From contig CAJNYU010002345.1 of the NCBI GenBank assembly GCA_905331475.1, forward strand, positions 62,001-126,000: DNA of 64,000 bases, given 5' to 3'. Source of the DNA: Rotaria socialis (lineage: Eukaryota > Rotifera > Eurotatoria > Philodinida > Philodinidae). Positions within the stretch are counted from its first letter, which is position 1; each line of letters opens with the position of its first letter. Position numbers and translations under genes: made by a program. Shown one piece after another: positions 1-12,220 of this stretch. The notes beneath the pieces are model-generated. The model made no database searches, had not been told where the DNA came from, and saw nothing but the letters and a program-made list of their open reading frames with translations.

Positions 1-654
1 ACAAATAATCGATTGATAGATTCTTTTTCGGGGTTACTTACAATCACAGTTTACTTTATTGTACGCGAGATAATTACATATATTCAGGTAAAAATAAAAC
101 TATCTTCATGTCATTTCAAACGTCCTTGAAATATGAATTGCCTCTGACGAATAGAGCCCGAAATTTGAATCGTTTAGGAATCTTTACTTTTACATGTAAG
201 ATGGATGCGACTTAACTTTTTGAAAATTATTTCCTTTTTTTATCAGAATTCAATCTAAATCAGAAATTTTCAGCAGAAAAAAACTATTTTTCCAACTAAA
301 AGGTAATCAAAACAATCGATAAAAATCAGAAAATACTCGTCGAGTTTTGAAGATGACAGCTTTTTTAGCAGTATATGATTGCTTAGTTTTTTTCTTATTT
401 TGTAAATGTATTTTCTCCTATGTTAATCGATACATTCCATTCAACCTTGACGACAAACACAAAAATACATGTGTAGTTTTCAAAACTTGTTTTGCAGGTA
501 TATCACGCGCTTTGTAAATAACAAAATATCAGTATCGTATACCGTGCAAAATCATGAGCAATACATATTTGTTCTTTTACCATAACACAAATCTAACATT
601 GATTTCTATCACTGATAAAGTCTTCTGGTGTAAAATGTAAAACTGCAGGTAACA
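1..654. other. Intergenic, nothing recognised
   Basis: AT-rich sequence with no open frame or structural RNA that I can support. The missing 3' exons of the EF-hand gene at 2031-2449 could lie here or beyond the window edge, but I could not identify one. Confidence 0.4.
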
Positions 655-1561
655 GTCTAAAATGTCCCCGCTATTTCGTCCTCGAATAAATGTCCTTCGG
701 AAAAAATCTCCCTGAGAAATGGTCCTTAGAAATATTGTCCTCCGAAAAAATGTCTTTCATTTTCAACATGTGCTTTTGTAAAACATGAACTACTCGTATT
801 CATAAAATCAATCATGTCATATAATCAATAAAAACGAATAAAATTCTAATTTATTTTCCATTGGCGACAAAAAATTAATTTCTTTTAATAATTCTTGTGG
901 GTCAATTTGTTTCTTGTCGAATCGTTGATATAATTCTTTCATACGTTGTTCTGCAATTTTTGACTTGGGTTGCTTTGCACGAGGTTTCATTCCGCTATTA
1001 ATTTGAAAAATTAGGTTATGAACAGTTAAACTGTTCCAGAAAATCTTATCAATGCATCATCAGAATTTGTATGCAAAATTACGTTACAACTTCGGTTTGT
1101 ATATCGTCAAAATTTTAGTTTTCTTTCGATTAAAATTTTAAAATTGAAAAATTATAACCATTAATAATTAACATAAATTTTCCTTTATTCGAGTATATTT
1201 TTGTGATTGTTGGTTTAGTTGGACTTCGGTTGTAAAAATAAATTTTCAGGTGATTGAGATGGCGATGAACATTGAGTTTCATCAATAGTTGTCAACTTAT
1301 TAGATCCCATTAAAAATGTCTTATTGCGATTACGGAAAAATATTACGCAAAACAAAGAATGATACTGAAACGATATATTCTCTTGTTTTTATTGAAGTAT
1401 TTATACAGTAGTCGTATCCTCTGCAATAGACAATTAAAATATGCGCCGATATATTTCTTTCTTTAAGGCGTCATCTATATTTCACTAACACAGTTCAACA
1501 ACTAAAATTAAAGAATAAGGGACATTTTAACGAGGCATATTTTTTCAAGGACATTTTAGAC
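655..1561. mobile_element. Putative non-autonomous element with inverted ends
   Basis: The left end GTCTAAAATGTCC (655-667) is matched perfectly in inverted orientation by GGACATTTTAGAC (1549-1561). Next to the left end the sequence repeats short units around AAATGTCC for about 110 bp (655-770), and the right end holds two such units. I see no transposase. The build (inverted ends made of short repeated units around an unrelated centre) resembles the foldback elements at 6631 and 8258. No flanking target-site duplication is obvious, so its boundaries are less certain than theirs. Confidence 0.5.
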
Positions 1562-2030
1562 CGTATTCGAGTAACGAAGATTATCATTTAAAAAAATAGC
1601 ACTCAACGTTAAACAATACCGTCTTTAAGTTATGTGTTGTGTGTCAAGGTTAACGATGTTATGAAAGCATGGGTATCTACCACAAAATCATACTGTCACT
1701 TTTTCAAATGTCACTTGTGCATTCAATCAAAATGCGAATTTTTTATCGATCTCGACAGTTCGAATATGATGAGAAGAATTTTATTTTGATGCATAATGAT
1801 ACACGTAAGATTTTTCATTTTAGCTATTAAAGAATATATTGATCAATGCTTGTTTTTAATCCCTTAAATATTATATTATACTATTGCTGATAATTATATT
1901 TGAAAAATTCTAAAGCGATTAAGCTCTTCTATGTTATAGCGAATAAAAATTTAGAGCGATAAATGACACAAGAGATATTTTTATGTGGCCATGATACTTT
2001 AATTTTTTCATCGAGAAAACTATTACTCAC

Positions 2031-2449
2031 TTCAACACAGATTGTAAATCGGCTATGGAAACATAACCATCTGCATCGATATCAAGTGATTGAAATTCTC
2101 GATCAAGTGCTTTTCCCCATTGAATTGTTGATTCAAATCGATCGATATTACGCATCTGTCGTTCGTTTGGTTCTCTTGATGATGTCAATAACGAATTGAA
2201 ATGAAAAATATTTGATGATTGTTGTACTATGGAATTATTTTTATCTCTCGCTTTCGGTGTTTGTTTTTCACTATTTAATATTTGACAAGTTTCATTGTTT
2301 TCAATAGTCGTATTCCTATTGTCACTTAATAGCGTTGCACTTAGAGAATGCCTTGGTCCAGATTCTAGTTGATTACTTTTTATATTCGTTTGGCGACTTT
2401 GTTTATTATTGGATTTTTTATTCGAAATTTTTGATCGCCAACCAGACAT
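2031..2449 (-). CDS. EF-hand protein, first coding exon (partial)
   Basis: Minus-strand exon opening at ATG 2449-2447 and ending at a good donor (GAA|GTGAGTAA, end 2031) in phase 2, so the gene continues toward lower coordinates. About 110 N-terminal residues are polar low complexity rich in S, N, K and Q. The exon's C-terminal end holds one canonical EF-hand calcium-binding loop, DIDADGYVSIAD, with Asp at loop positions 1, 3, 5 and 12 and Gly at 6, framed by helix-like sequence. EF-hands normally come in pairs, so a partner is expected in the missing exons. The start lies only 137 bp downstream of the ABCG stop on the same strand. The family cannot be decided from one exon. Putative inverted-repeat element 655-1561 lies in its 3' direction and may sit in an intron. 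Confidence 0.6.
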
Positions 2450-2585
2450 ACATTAAGCATGTCAGATGGAGCGAAATAAAAGTAAAAATTAACACCAGTT
2501 AAAAAAAAAGAAACAATAAATTTATAGATAAATAAAGCGCCATTTTAAAATTCAGCATACACAAATACAAGAGAAAGCAACGATA

Positions 2586-5500
2586 CTATTTATGAAATTT
2601 AGCTTTATAAAGTAAGATGATGTAGCTCAAAACTCGTAAAACCAACCATATAACAACAAGGAGACCAATATCACGACCAAAGTGAGACTAAAGCAAAAAA
2701 CGTTTCAACATTCTTTTAATTAAAAAATGACACTAATGCTTTCTACCTTATTAAAATAGACTAATTGTAAAACTTCATCACCATTATGATAACATGGAAG
2801 ATTAGGTGATTGCATGTTACATGGCAAATAATCAACATCTGCCCACTGATTTATGATCAATGCTTCGTTACCATAATAAAACCAACTAATATATTTAATC
2901 CAATTTAACCATTCTTGACCAGAACTAAAACATAATAACAACAACAACAACAATGACAATAGAAAAAGAAATCTACTTGTTTGATTGTGTTTAAACATAC
3001 TTATTATTTAGAAAGAATCCGCCAAAAACCATTAATGGAAGAAGAATTGGTATTTGTATGGCTTGTGCTTGTTCAGGTGAATTTGCAAGAACAGATATAA
3101 CGGAACCAAGACCGACAGCCGCAAAACTATTCAAAACGATTATTCCAATAAAGATAAAAAAGCGTTTTGCTGTTCCATATAAATTTGATATCCAATACGT
3201 AATCGTTATTTGAATAATGGTCGTTATTGCAACCATAGGAAGCTATTAAGAAGAAGAAAACAAGTTCTTATTTAATTATCTCTTTGAAGTTTATTGATTT
3301 CTAACGAATCAATCATTCTACTTACTTCAGTAGTAAATTTTGCTAAATAATATGGAGTTACACGATAAACAGCATCATCATGCTCTTTGTAAAATATTGG
3401 ATATTCCTTAGTGTAGCTCTAGAAGTACACAAAAAAAATATGTTCTACTTTTCTTAGAACATAATAAATTTTGAAATACTTGTGTAATAGCGAAAATATT
3501 TGCAAAGGATGTATTAATAAGTGTTAAAAAAAGTAATGCATTAAAATTCTGTACAGCTGTTTGATTGTAAGAAAGACGAAAATACAAAAGACCAATAAGA
3601 GTACCAACGAACTAAAAGTAATTTAAATTATCAATAAAACAGAATTATTTGGTGTAAATTAATATGAAACATACTAGAGCAAGTATAAGACGAAGTCGAA
3701 TTTCAAATGGATTTTTAGAGAGATCAACGAAATTACGCCATATCAACCAGCGAAATTGCGTCATACTACCCGTTTTATATCTAGACTGTTTTTTATCAGT
3801 TTTGTTAACATCATTTGAACTATTGTTTTCATCTTCACCACACCATTGTTGAAACAATCGCAGAAAAAAACTATGCTTCTCATCTTCTACATTTGATGAA
3901 TGAAGAGGAATTATTTCCGATTGATAACGAGCGTATTGCGAAGAGTTTTCATATGCATCACAAATAAGCTAAAATCCAATTTAACCATTTATGAAAACAA
4001 AACAATTCAGCATTAAAAAATGATTACTTCGATTTGAGCAAGATTTTCTTCACGAGTCCTTGGATAAATAGCAAGTTGTCGAATGTAAAAATCAGCTGGG
4101 TTATAATTACGTGGAATTTCCAAATCGAATCTATAATAATTTAAAATGAGTAGTGATGTTGAAATGAGATATCACATTGAAGTTCGCTTTATGTTTTATT
4201 GCTTTTATATACAAATGAAATGTTCAACAGCGATTTGAAAGAAAAAGAATTTTATCTACGGATTCAATAGAATTTATCAGAGTAAAGTTTTTCTTGAAAG
4301 AAACATTTTTGGAATGTGATTTTTCTGGAAACTTCACTATTGATGAAATTGTTTTCTTCGATTTTATCCTGAACTTTTGAGATTAATTTTAAAAGTTTTA
4401 GCATTGCACTGAAAGAGCTAGGAGTTTTGTGTGTAGTGAAGTTAAACGAAAAATTTCCAGAAGAATAATTCTTGTCAATAAATAAAAATCAAATGAAATA
4501 TGAGTTAGTAATAGTTTTGTCTGACATGATCTAGATACGTACTGTCGAAAATATGCAGGAGCCTTTTCCAGTGAACCAAAATATGCCAATCGTCCTTCAG
4601 CTAATAAATACAATCTATGAATAAATCAATCATTGGTGGTTTTTAAAGGTAAATAAAACTATTTCTTTACGTGTCAAACAAAAAGAAGATTTCTGACGAT
4701 GGCTGATGAATTGTACAAACAATGGTTTTGCCTTGATCAGCTAATTTTCTCATTGCTTGCACTAAAATAAATGCCATAGATGAATCCAAGCCAGATGTTG
4801 GTTCATCACAAAAAAGTAATGGAGGATCACTAAGAATCTACGAAAAAAGACAATTCATATAGATTGTTTTATTTAATTTCATTGTGACAAATATCGACTA
4901 ACTTCGGTAGCAAATGTTAAACGACGTTTTTCACCACCTGATAAACCTTTAACAACAGCTCCAATACCAATTGTTGTATTTTCAGTTTTGGTCAGATTGA
5001 GCTAAAAATAAATATGATTTTACAGTATGATAATAATGCTGCAATGAACTATTTCATACAAAATGAAGAACTTCATCCACACGATTATTTCGTTCATCTT
5101 TTGTAAATTCTTTTCCAAGACGAAGCATAGACTAGAAAAAGCAGTATGCAGTAACATTTCCCTATAAATCATATTCAAATGAATAGATACATGAAATCGA
5201 AGATGTTCTCGAACAGTTAATGAGCCAATAAATAATTCTTCTTGTTGAACAAAAGCTGATACACCAGATATATCTTTTTTCAATTTTTGACCATTGATTC
5301 GAATATCAGCACTAATTTCCAGTTTACCTTGCCGACGATGAGTCATTACATTCAATAAAGTTGTTTTACCAGCACCACTAATTAAATCAACGAAAAAACA
5401 AAAAAACACATAAGTTGAGTTTCAGCATAGAGTCTATTGGGATTTTTCCTACCTAGCTCCCATTATTGCACACATCTCGCCTGCTTTAACAATGCCACTC

Positions 5501-5957
5501 ACTCCTTTGACCAACTCTTTAGGTCCTTGTATTTCTTTACCCAAACACCCATTAATTTTTTGCTTAATAAAGCCCTGCTGGGATGGTGCTTGAACTCGAA
5601 CATTATGCCAAGATAATGTAACCGGTGGATGTTCTTTCAATGGTGATAAACCAGGGCCCATATTTTGTAAGAATTCAGGCAATCTAGGTTTACCAGAATT
5701 GACATCACTTTCCTCTTTTGATCTAAATGATTGTTCTGGGTGGTTTTCGGGGAAATCACTATCGTTAATACTATCATCATAAGTTAGTGGTGGTGGTGGT
5801 GGGAGTTTTAATACCTACAAAAGAAGAATTGTTCAATTGAAAACATGATTTATGAAAATATTATAATAGATAATACTTGATTAACCCGCTTATTACTTGA
5901 TGGTCCCATATTTATAGTAACATTGGCTTCTTGAGCCGATTGTCTCCTTGTCGACAT
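2586..5957 (-). CDS. ABCG-family half-transporter, White-like
   Basis: Complete minus-strand gene of 14 exons: 5877-5957, 5453-5814, 5191-5377, 5060-5131, 4903-5001, 4671-4837, 4543-4614, 4028-4130, 3675-3968, 3480-3611, 3326-3418, 3001-3242, 2747-2924, 2586-2687. Phases join throughout to 727 residues. The N-terminal cytosolic ATPase shows Walker A GASGAGKTT (split by intron 2), signature LSGGEKRR, Walker [13 protein letters not shown] and H-loop IHQPSSE. About six hydrophobic segments follow, the reverse domain order typical of ABCG. The extracellular-loop region GGFFLNN...[17 protein letters not shown] closely resembles insect White/Scarlet/Brown transporters, which dimerise and carry pigment precursors or other small lipophilic molecules. 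Substrate and partner here are unknown. The start is the first ATG in exon 1. All ATPase motifs are intact, so it should be functional. Confidence 0.93.
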
Positions 5958-6630
5958 CAGTGCTACAGCTCGTATTGCTTTACAAAATAAAAAAAACGTT
6001 TTTGAATGTAATAAATGATACCTTATATATAGATCAGTTGAAGAGACCCGGTTATCATTCAGAGAGCAAGAGAAAACGAGATTTTTTCCTCGTTCGTACA
6101 CGCTGTGTTTACCTCTAGCGTCAAAGTACACAACTAAAGGACGATCAAGGACGGCCTCTGAGTGCTGAGGTCTGTCAATATAAATTATTTTCAATTCACC
6201 TATCAGTACAATATATTATGCAGCCCGTCAAAAATTGATATCAGAGGAACGGAACTGTAAAAAATATCTATACCCAAACATTAATTGGCATTTATCTAGG
6301 CAAGAAACAAATATATATATATATTATATTTGAGAAAGAAATAATCAATAACGATGAATCTAAGTTTTCGAAAGATAAATTCTAAATTAAACATGAACAA
6401 TTGTTTCATTTATTCATTCCATATTCTCTCCCATTTAAAAACTATCTATTTTACTTCTGCCTTACACTTCGATAGCAATAATTTTGCAGCTCGAGATTAT
6501 TTATTGAGATAATTGTCTGCATAGCCGAGTTATGAGTATGCATTAATATGATATTAAAAACGTGATGTACTTTAACAATCAATACACTTCACCTTAATAA
6601 CAATTTCTATTGGCTTGCTAAATAAATATA

Positions 6631-7173
6631 GGTCGTATCCCGATTCGGTCCTAATTGAAAATATGTTCTCTCAATTGGGTCCTATCTCAATCAGGTCCTA
6701 TCTCAGTTGGATCCTACCCCAGTTCGGTCCTATCTCAGTTCGGTCCCTGTCAGTGTATTCGTGACTTATAAATATAAATATAATAAGCCTACCGTAATGT
6801 TCATACCCACCCTATTTAAATCTAAAAATTTCATTTTGAAATTATGATCGGTTGAAGCTGTTAAAACAAAATTAGTCAAGAAGTAGTGAAACAACAATTT
6901 TTTAAAATTAATATTGATGTCTATAAGTTCTATATGTTACTAGATTTTTTAATTGTCTTGTTATTCTTTATGATATAAATTATTCTCTTCTCTTTGATAT
7001 ATAATCATGAATGTTTTTAATTAATAATATTAAAATAGAAATGAGAAATAATTACGGGACCGAACTGAGATAGGACCGAACTGGGGGAGGACCCAACTGA
7101 GATAGGGCCTGATTAAGATAGGACCCAGTTGAGAGAACATTTTTCCAATTAGGACCGAATCGGGGACATCCCA
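6631..7173. mobile_element. Foldback MITE with 8-bp target duplication
   Basis: 543-bp element flanked by a perfect 8-bp direct duplication TAAATATA (6623-6630 and 7174-7181). Its arms (about 6631-6748 and 7055-7173) are inverted copies of about 118 bp with scattered mismatches. Each arm is a short tandem array of a roughly 17-bp unit around GGTCCTATCTCAGTTC. The 306-bp centre is AT-rich and non-coding. An 8-bp duplication fits hAT, P or Merlin type transposases, which are absent here, so it is non-autonomous. Confidence 0.85.
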
Positions 7174-7594
7174 TAAATATATAATAGAAAAACAAGAAAT
7201 TATTCAATTATGGATATTTTTATTAGTTCAAACAACAAACAAAATAAATATAAATAATATCATCAGTATTATTTTATGAACAACTCTGTTTTATTATAGA
7301 TTGAAACTTAATTCAAACTGTAAATATTTGGCATTTAAATAAACATTTTAGCATCATAAAAGAAACTTGATTTTTAATCAAGTCCGATGAACATTTATTT
7401 TATTTTATTTGAATATGACAACCTTTCTTATACAATTTATTTTAGCGTTAGATGCTTTTTATCCATGTCAACAAAAAGGTTGCTATTCGTAAATATTTTT
7501 CATTTGTTTTCAACGTCTTATTAATTGATGCGTAATTTAAGTGTGACAGACGACACATTATACTCTTTTGTTTCTTTTTTCCTTCGATTTTTGT

Positions 7595-8240
7595 CTGTTG
7601 GATTCATTAGTTAATGCGATGCGAAGTACAGCATTTATGTAGTCCGTCGCGAGTTTTTTTTTCTTTCTTTCAAACTTGAGTCCGCATAAAAAGTTCTTAT
7701 TAACTGACGCGATGATCTAGAGAAGCGTAAATGCTAGAAAATCCATTCAAACTAGATATGAAAGTATCGAGATCGAACTTGTTACATCTTTTTTTCCAAT
7801 TTTCAATACTAGGTTTCGTTCGCCTAAAAATATCATTCGACAATGATGATTTTGAAATGTTTTATTGCTTGATAGTTTCGCGCTAATTAAAATGACGTCA
7901 TCAATAGTTGTTAACCAATAGTCTACTGCTTTACATCTGATTCAAGATAATGATCCATCAAAATAATTAATCGTTCAATGAAAAAAATCGTCAGAAAACT
8001 GGTTGTTACATTTTCAGAAAGATTTCCTAGTGATGAAATTCAAAATGGTCGATTTAAGAATAGTGAATGCGAAATTTTTATACAAAATTCGTATACGTTA
8101 ATTTAAAAAAAATAATCGATTCTAATGAATCTTAAAGTGGATCATTTATTTTTTAAATCTTATTCTCGCTACTTTTGAATATTCGACTCGTGTGCTTCGC
8201 ACCGCATTTCGTAGTCGAGTGAAACTCGAATACCATCTAG
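7595..8240 (-). repeat. Dispersed repeat, single-unit copy
   Basis: Read on the minus strand this matches the element at 45279-46862. One end reads ATGGTATTCGAGTTTCACTC followed by a GCGGTGCGAAGCACACGAGTC block. The middle shares GTTCGATCTCGATACTTTC and the other end shares CGGACTACATRAATGCTGT and TTGCATCGCATTA-like sequence. No coding capacity was seen. Both ends carry an AATGCGNTGCGAAG-like motif in opposite orientation, which suggests weak terminal inverted repeats. Confidence 0.7.
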
Positions 8241-8257
8241 TTTATTGATATAAATAG

Positions 8258-8900
8258 AGGTTGGCCGTAGAAAGGCCGAAAGGAAAAATGTTGAAAGAAA
8301 AATATCGAAAAGGAAAAATGTCGAAAGAAAAATATCGAAAAGGAAAAATGTCGAAAACAGAAAAGATAGAAAAAAGGGACGTCTCTACTAAATGAAGGTT
8401 CTAATAGTTTATTGTTCATTGTTGTTAATCTGATTATTCCATTGGTTGGACACTGTTAGCCATTGATAAGTAATATCTTATGAAAACTAGCTAAAATGGT
8501 CGTAAAAAANGATACTATTGATAAGTAATATCTTATGAAAACTAGCTAAAATAGGCGTAAAATAGTATACAACGATTAAAATTTTATCATGATGACTACA
8601 GCTTGCTCATTTTTATCTGGTGAGAATCATCCGCCAACTCCAGTTATTTCATTTATTCAGTCGTAAAAAGGAAAACCTTTCCTTGTATCAGATAAATATA
8701 TTTTCAAAATGAATAAAACAACAACAACTAGTAAATATTGGATATGTGTATCTTTCTTTATAACTCTTATTTATCTATGATTTATGCTATGATGCTATTA
8801 TGATTTCAAGAATAAAAACATCTTAGTGCAAATTTTCGACATTTTTCCCTTTCGATATTTTTCCTTCGACATTTTCCTTTCGGACTTTCTACGGCACACC
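8258..8900. mobile_element. Foldback MITE with 7-bp target duplication
   Basis: About 643 bp flanked by direct TAAATAG (8251-8257 and 8901-8907). The left arm (8258-8360) and right arm (about 8826-8900) are inverted copies beginning AGGTTGGCCGTAGAAAGGCC and AGGTGTGCCGTAGAAAGTCC. Both carry tandem units of the type AAGGAAAAATGTCGAAAGAA. The interior has a 55-56-bp direct duplication (about 8464-8510 and 8520-8567) around ATAAGTAATATCTTATG, and one ambiguous base at 8510. No transposase is present. Confidence 0.82.
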
Positions 8901-8907
8901 TAAATAG

Positions 8908-11900
8908 ATACCTCCGCATAGATTAACAATTGCTGACTGATAATTGCGTTTCAATAGGCTTCGTTTTTTTGTTTTCTGCAGAATTTACTATTGACTATTA
9001 GTAGAAGTCGCTTTATATATTTTTTATTTTATGATGAATTTTAAAATGCTTCAAGCATCACGAATAGATTGGTTATAACATTTATGATTTTGATCATGTA
9101 GAGATGATAAGTGGATAGAACCAGGACTGGCTGATTATGTTCATTGTCGTTGAAACTCCTTCACATAAATAAGAGAAAAATTATTTGATGGATCGATGCA
9201 TCACACATAATAGAACACCATTCGTTGGCTTCTTAGTTCAATAACAAAAAAAAGGAATCGGAAATGTCTAATTTACAAAATTTTACACTGACTATTGAAC
9301 TTGGCATATATTTTTCTCTATTTTGATAAGGATAGAAATATTTGAAAAATCTGTTAATCGATTAAGATTCTTTAACATCCATTTGAATAAGGAAGAAAGA
9401 ATTAAATAAAAGATATCCTTCAGATATTTATTTTGGTTTGGGCACCATAGAGACTCGATGATCGCTATCATCGGAATTGACTGGTCATGCTACAAGATTT
9501 ATTCAATATCGCAAGTTTGACATATCATAAATCTAATTCTATCATGATGAATACCAAGAAAGAGATAGCAACAAATCAAGCTTATCACAATATCAGTACC
9601 GTTCTCTCTCTCTCTCTCGATAGATCAGATATCCATTACTATGCTATTTACATAATGTCATGAACGTTACATATTTATATTAAGTGAGATATATGATCGG
9701 ATCATTTCTTGGTAGAAAAGGAATTTTGCATGCTATTCAATAGAGAACGGCATTCTTAGATAGTCTCTTTTATAAGTTTATTAACGAAATTTACGCTCTT
9801 GAAAAGATATTATTCAGAAATAAAATATACTACGAATCCGTTATTATTAATCCGTGAAGCTTTTTTTCTCCGAAATAGCCATGTAAACATGAAAGACAAT
9901 CAGAATTTTAACTTCTACAGTAATCAAATATTTATAATGAATACCTTTATTTTGAAGAGAATTATTTATTTAAATTCAATTTCAATGAAAAAAATATTTT
10001 TAAAGCATAAGTTTTATACATCATAGAAATTTCGAACAATTTCGATATTGACATGCATCCGACAGACATTAACTGATCAATTTATGTTATTGGTTTTTAC
10101 AATCCAAAAACATTTTTGCTTTCGTCATGCAGTGATGTGTATCGAATTCAAACATAAATTAGTGCAAAAAAACTTTGTTTTACAAAAACAAACCAAATGG
10201 TTTTATTAAGAAAACAAGACTAAATATCAACTACACTATGCTTAGATTAATGTAAAATAACATGTTCATTTTTTCATTCATTTTACAACTAAAGATATGA
10301 AATTACAAATCATGTTGATTGAAAATAATCCATAATGGTTGTTTTCCAAAATCACTACACATTTCAACATGAATAACCATTTTTTCTTTACGTAAATATC
10401 TTTTTCTTCCTTTTTCTATTAATAGTTAATTATTTATCAAATGTTGTTGTTTGTGTGGTACACCGAGCTTTTCGTCTATGGTTTTCTTTTGATGCTGTTT
10501 ACGGTAATTTCACTCTAGTTATAAAGACAGGTGCAACAGCAGCTAATTATTTTTTTTACTATAGCTAAATTAGCAATATGAACTTTATGACTAAGCATAA
10601 TAATAAATTTGACCTTAGCTGAGAACAGTGCTCTACTTTTCTTAGAAATTTATTGAGCTCGATCATATATTACTGATAAATATATAATTTGAGAAAACTA
10701 TAAACCATAGATAAAAGAAGTATGACGCATGAATATTCGATGTGTCTGGGATGCATTTGATATCAATAAAAGAAGAAAATAATATGTAGATTCGATTCAC
10801 GAGATAGTACTACATATCAATTCAATTTCATCTCTAGCTATATAGACATATACAATTTTTCTCTATTTGTTTTTCTTCACTCGTGGTCTATCTATTCATG
10901 CCGATGCAATTGTTGATAACAACAACAGATTAATTCTCGTGTTCATTAGACCACATACATGCCTATCCGTGTAATACGACTGTGGTATTTATTTATATCA
11001 TGCGTAAAAATTGCATTATCGATATTTTGAAAATATCGATATAACACATGTTTTTAATGAGACGAATAAAACAAAATATAGTGAACATCATTTTTTTGAA
11101 AAAATCTGAACTTGGTCGTTTTTTTCGCTTTCTTATTCAATGTATTGAAAAAACATCTGATATTATTTGAAGCCTACTCATATAATTAAATACATGAAAG
11201 CAAACTAAACATGCCAACTTGCGTTGTTCTTATTCTAAAGGAAAAAAATATTGATATCCTTGATGAAGATCAGTTTCAAGATCTATTGAAATATGAATTG
11301 ACTATATGGCATGTGTCCATATTTAAATATTCATGAGAAATATGTTCGAAAAGCCTAACTCTCAACAATCGATTCTTTTTTTCAATAATGGTATGTCTAA
11401 TGCAGTACTTGAATGATGAATCGATTATTTTATAACTCCATTACGAACCATCTATCAAGTACTACTATTGAACGTCTCAATAAGTAATATATGAAAATCT
11501 TTTTCTAGTAGAATTTTTATTAGGAATAGAAAGAAAGAAAGAAAGAAAGAAAATATCATCGCCTTTAGTAGCTATTATCAAGCATCTAGAATTTATTATT
11601 GACTAAATACATGCGAAAAATTTTCTCATGAACTTAATAATTACTCAAACCTTCATACATAAGAAATGTTCTTCTAATATAAATGAAGTTTGTTCTCTCA
11701 TCCTGCATGCGAAGATTATTTGATATAAGAGAAGAAAAAAACTAAATAAGACTTTATTGAAGTAATAAATTACACATTTTGGGATTGATTAACAGTTCTT
11801 GATGCATCATAGTATGAACGTCATGAGGAATTCGAGTGTCCTTAACATTTATTTCACATAATCACAAATCTATTTCATTTATTGTCTTTTGATGAATAAC

Positions 11901-12220
11901 ATTTGAACAATACAAAAAAAAGGACAAGAGACTGTTCTTTACAAAATTCCTCGAAGGCTTTTTAATAAAGAAAGTATGTGTGTCTTAACATAACAATCAA
12001 AAGTTGATTGATTTTATATTATCGACGTTTATAATAGAAAGGCTTTTTGTTCATGATCAAACATTTTTTCATTTAATTTATCGTTTTACTAAGAAAAGAA
12101 AATATGTAAAACAATACATATATATATATATATATATATAGTTTTTAAATAGTTATATTTCAATTGGCATCCAAAAAAAAGGAGGACTAAGGCTTTTACA
12201 ATTTATAGCAAAAAAAATTC
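8908..12220. other. Gene-free AT-rich region
   Basis: About 3.3 kb without a supportable exon on either strand. It holds simple repeats only: a CT run near 9603-9620, AAAG units near 11528-11550, and a perfect 25-bp palindrome at about 11017-11041 centred on TATCGATATTTTGAAAATAT. The 75-residue open frame near 9799 is chance. Confidence 0.5.
12117..12140. repeat. (TA)n microsatellite
   Basis: Twelve TA units close to the 3' end of the coiled-coil gene, in its presumed 3' untranslated or downstream region. Confidence 0.9.

Noticed and set aside
812..990. Possible minus-strand coding stretch (MKPRAKQPKSKIAEQRMKEL) inside the 655-1561 element
   Set aside because: Whether the frame stays open turns on a single base near 900 and no family match is apparent; too weak to call, though it might be an exon of the EF-hand gene.
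8237..8419. Minus-strand ORF of 60 codons with repeated F-F-x-H-F-S motifs
   Set aside because: It is the reading of the tandem-unit arm of the foldback element at 8258; the repeats are DNA-level, not protein-level.
9799..10026. 75-codon plus-strand ORF
   Set aside because: Composition is simply AT-driven (Ile, Asn, Lys, Phe), with no splice context and no recognisable motif.
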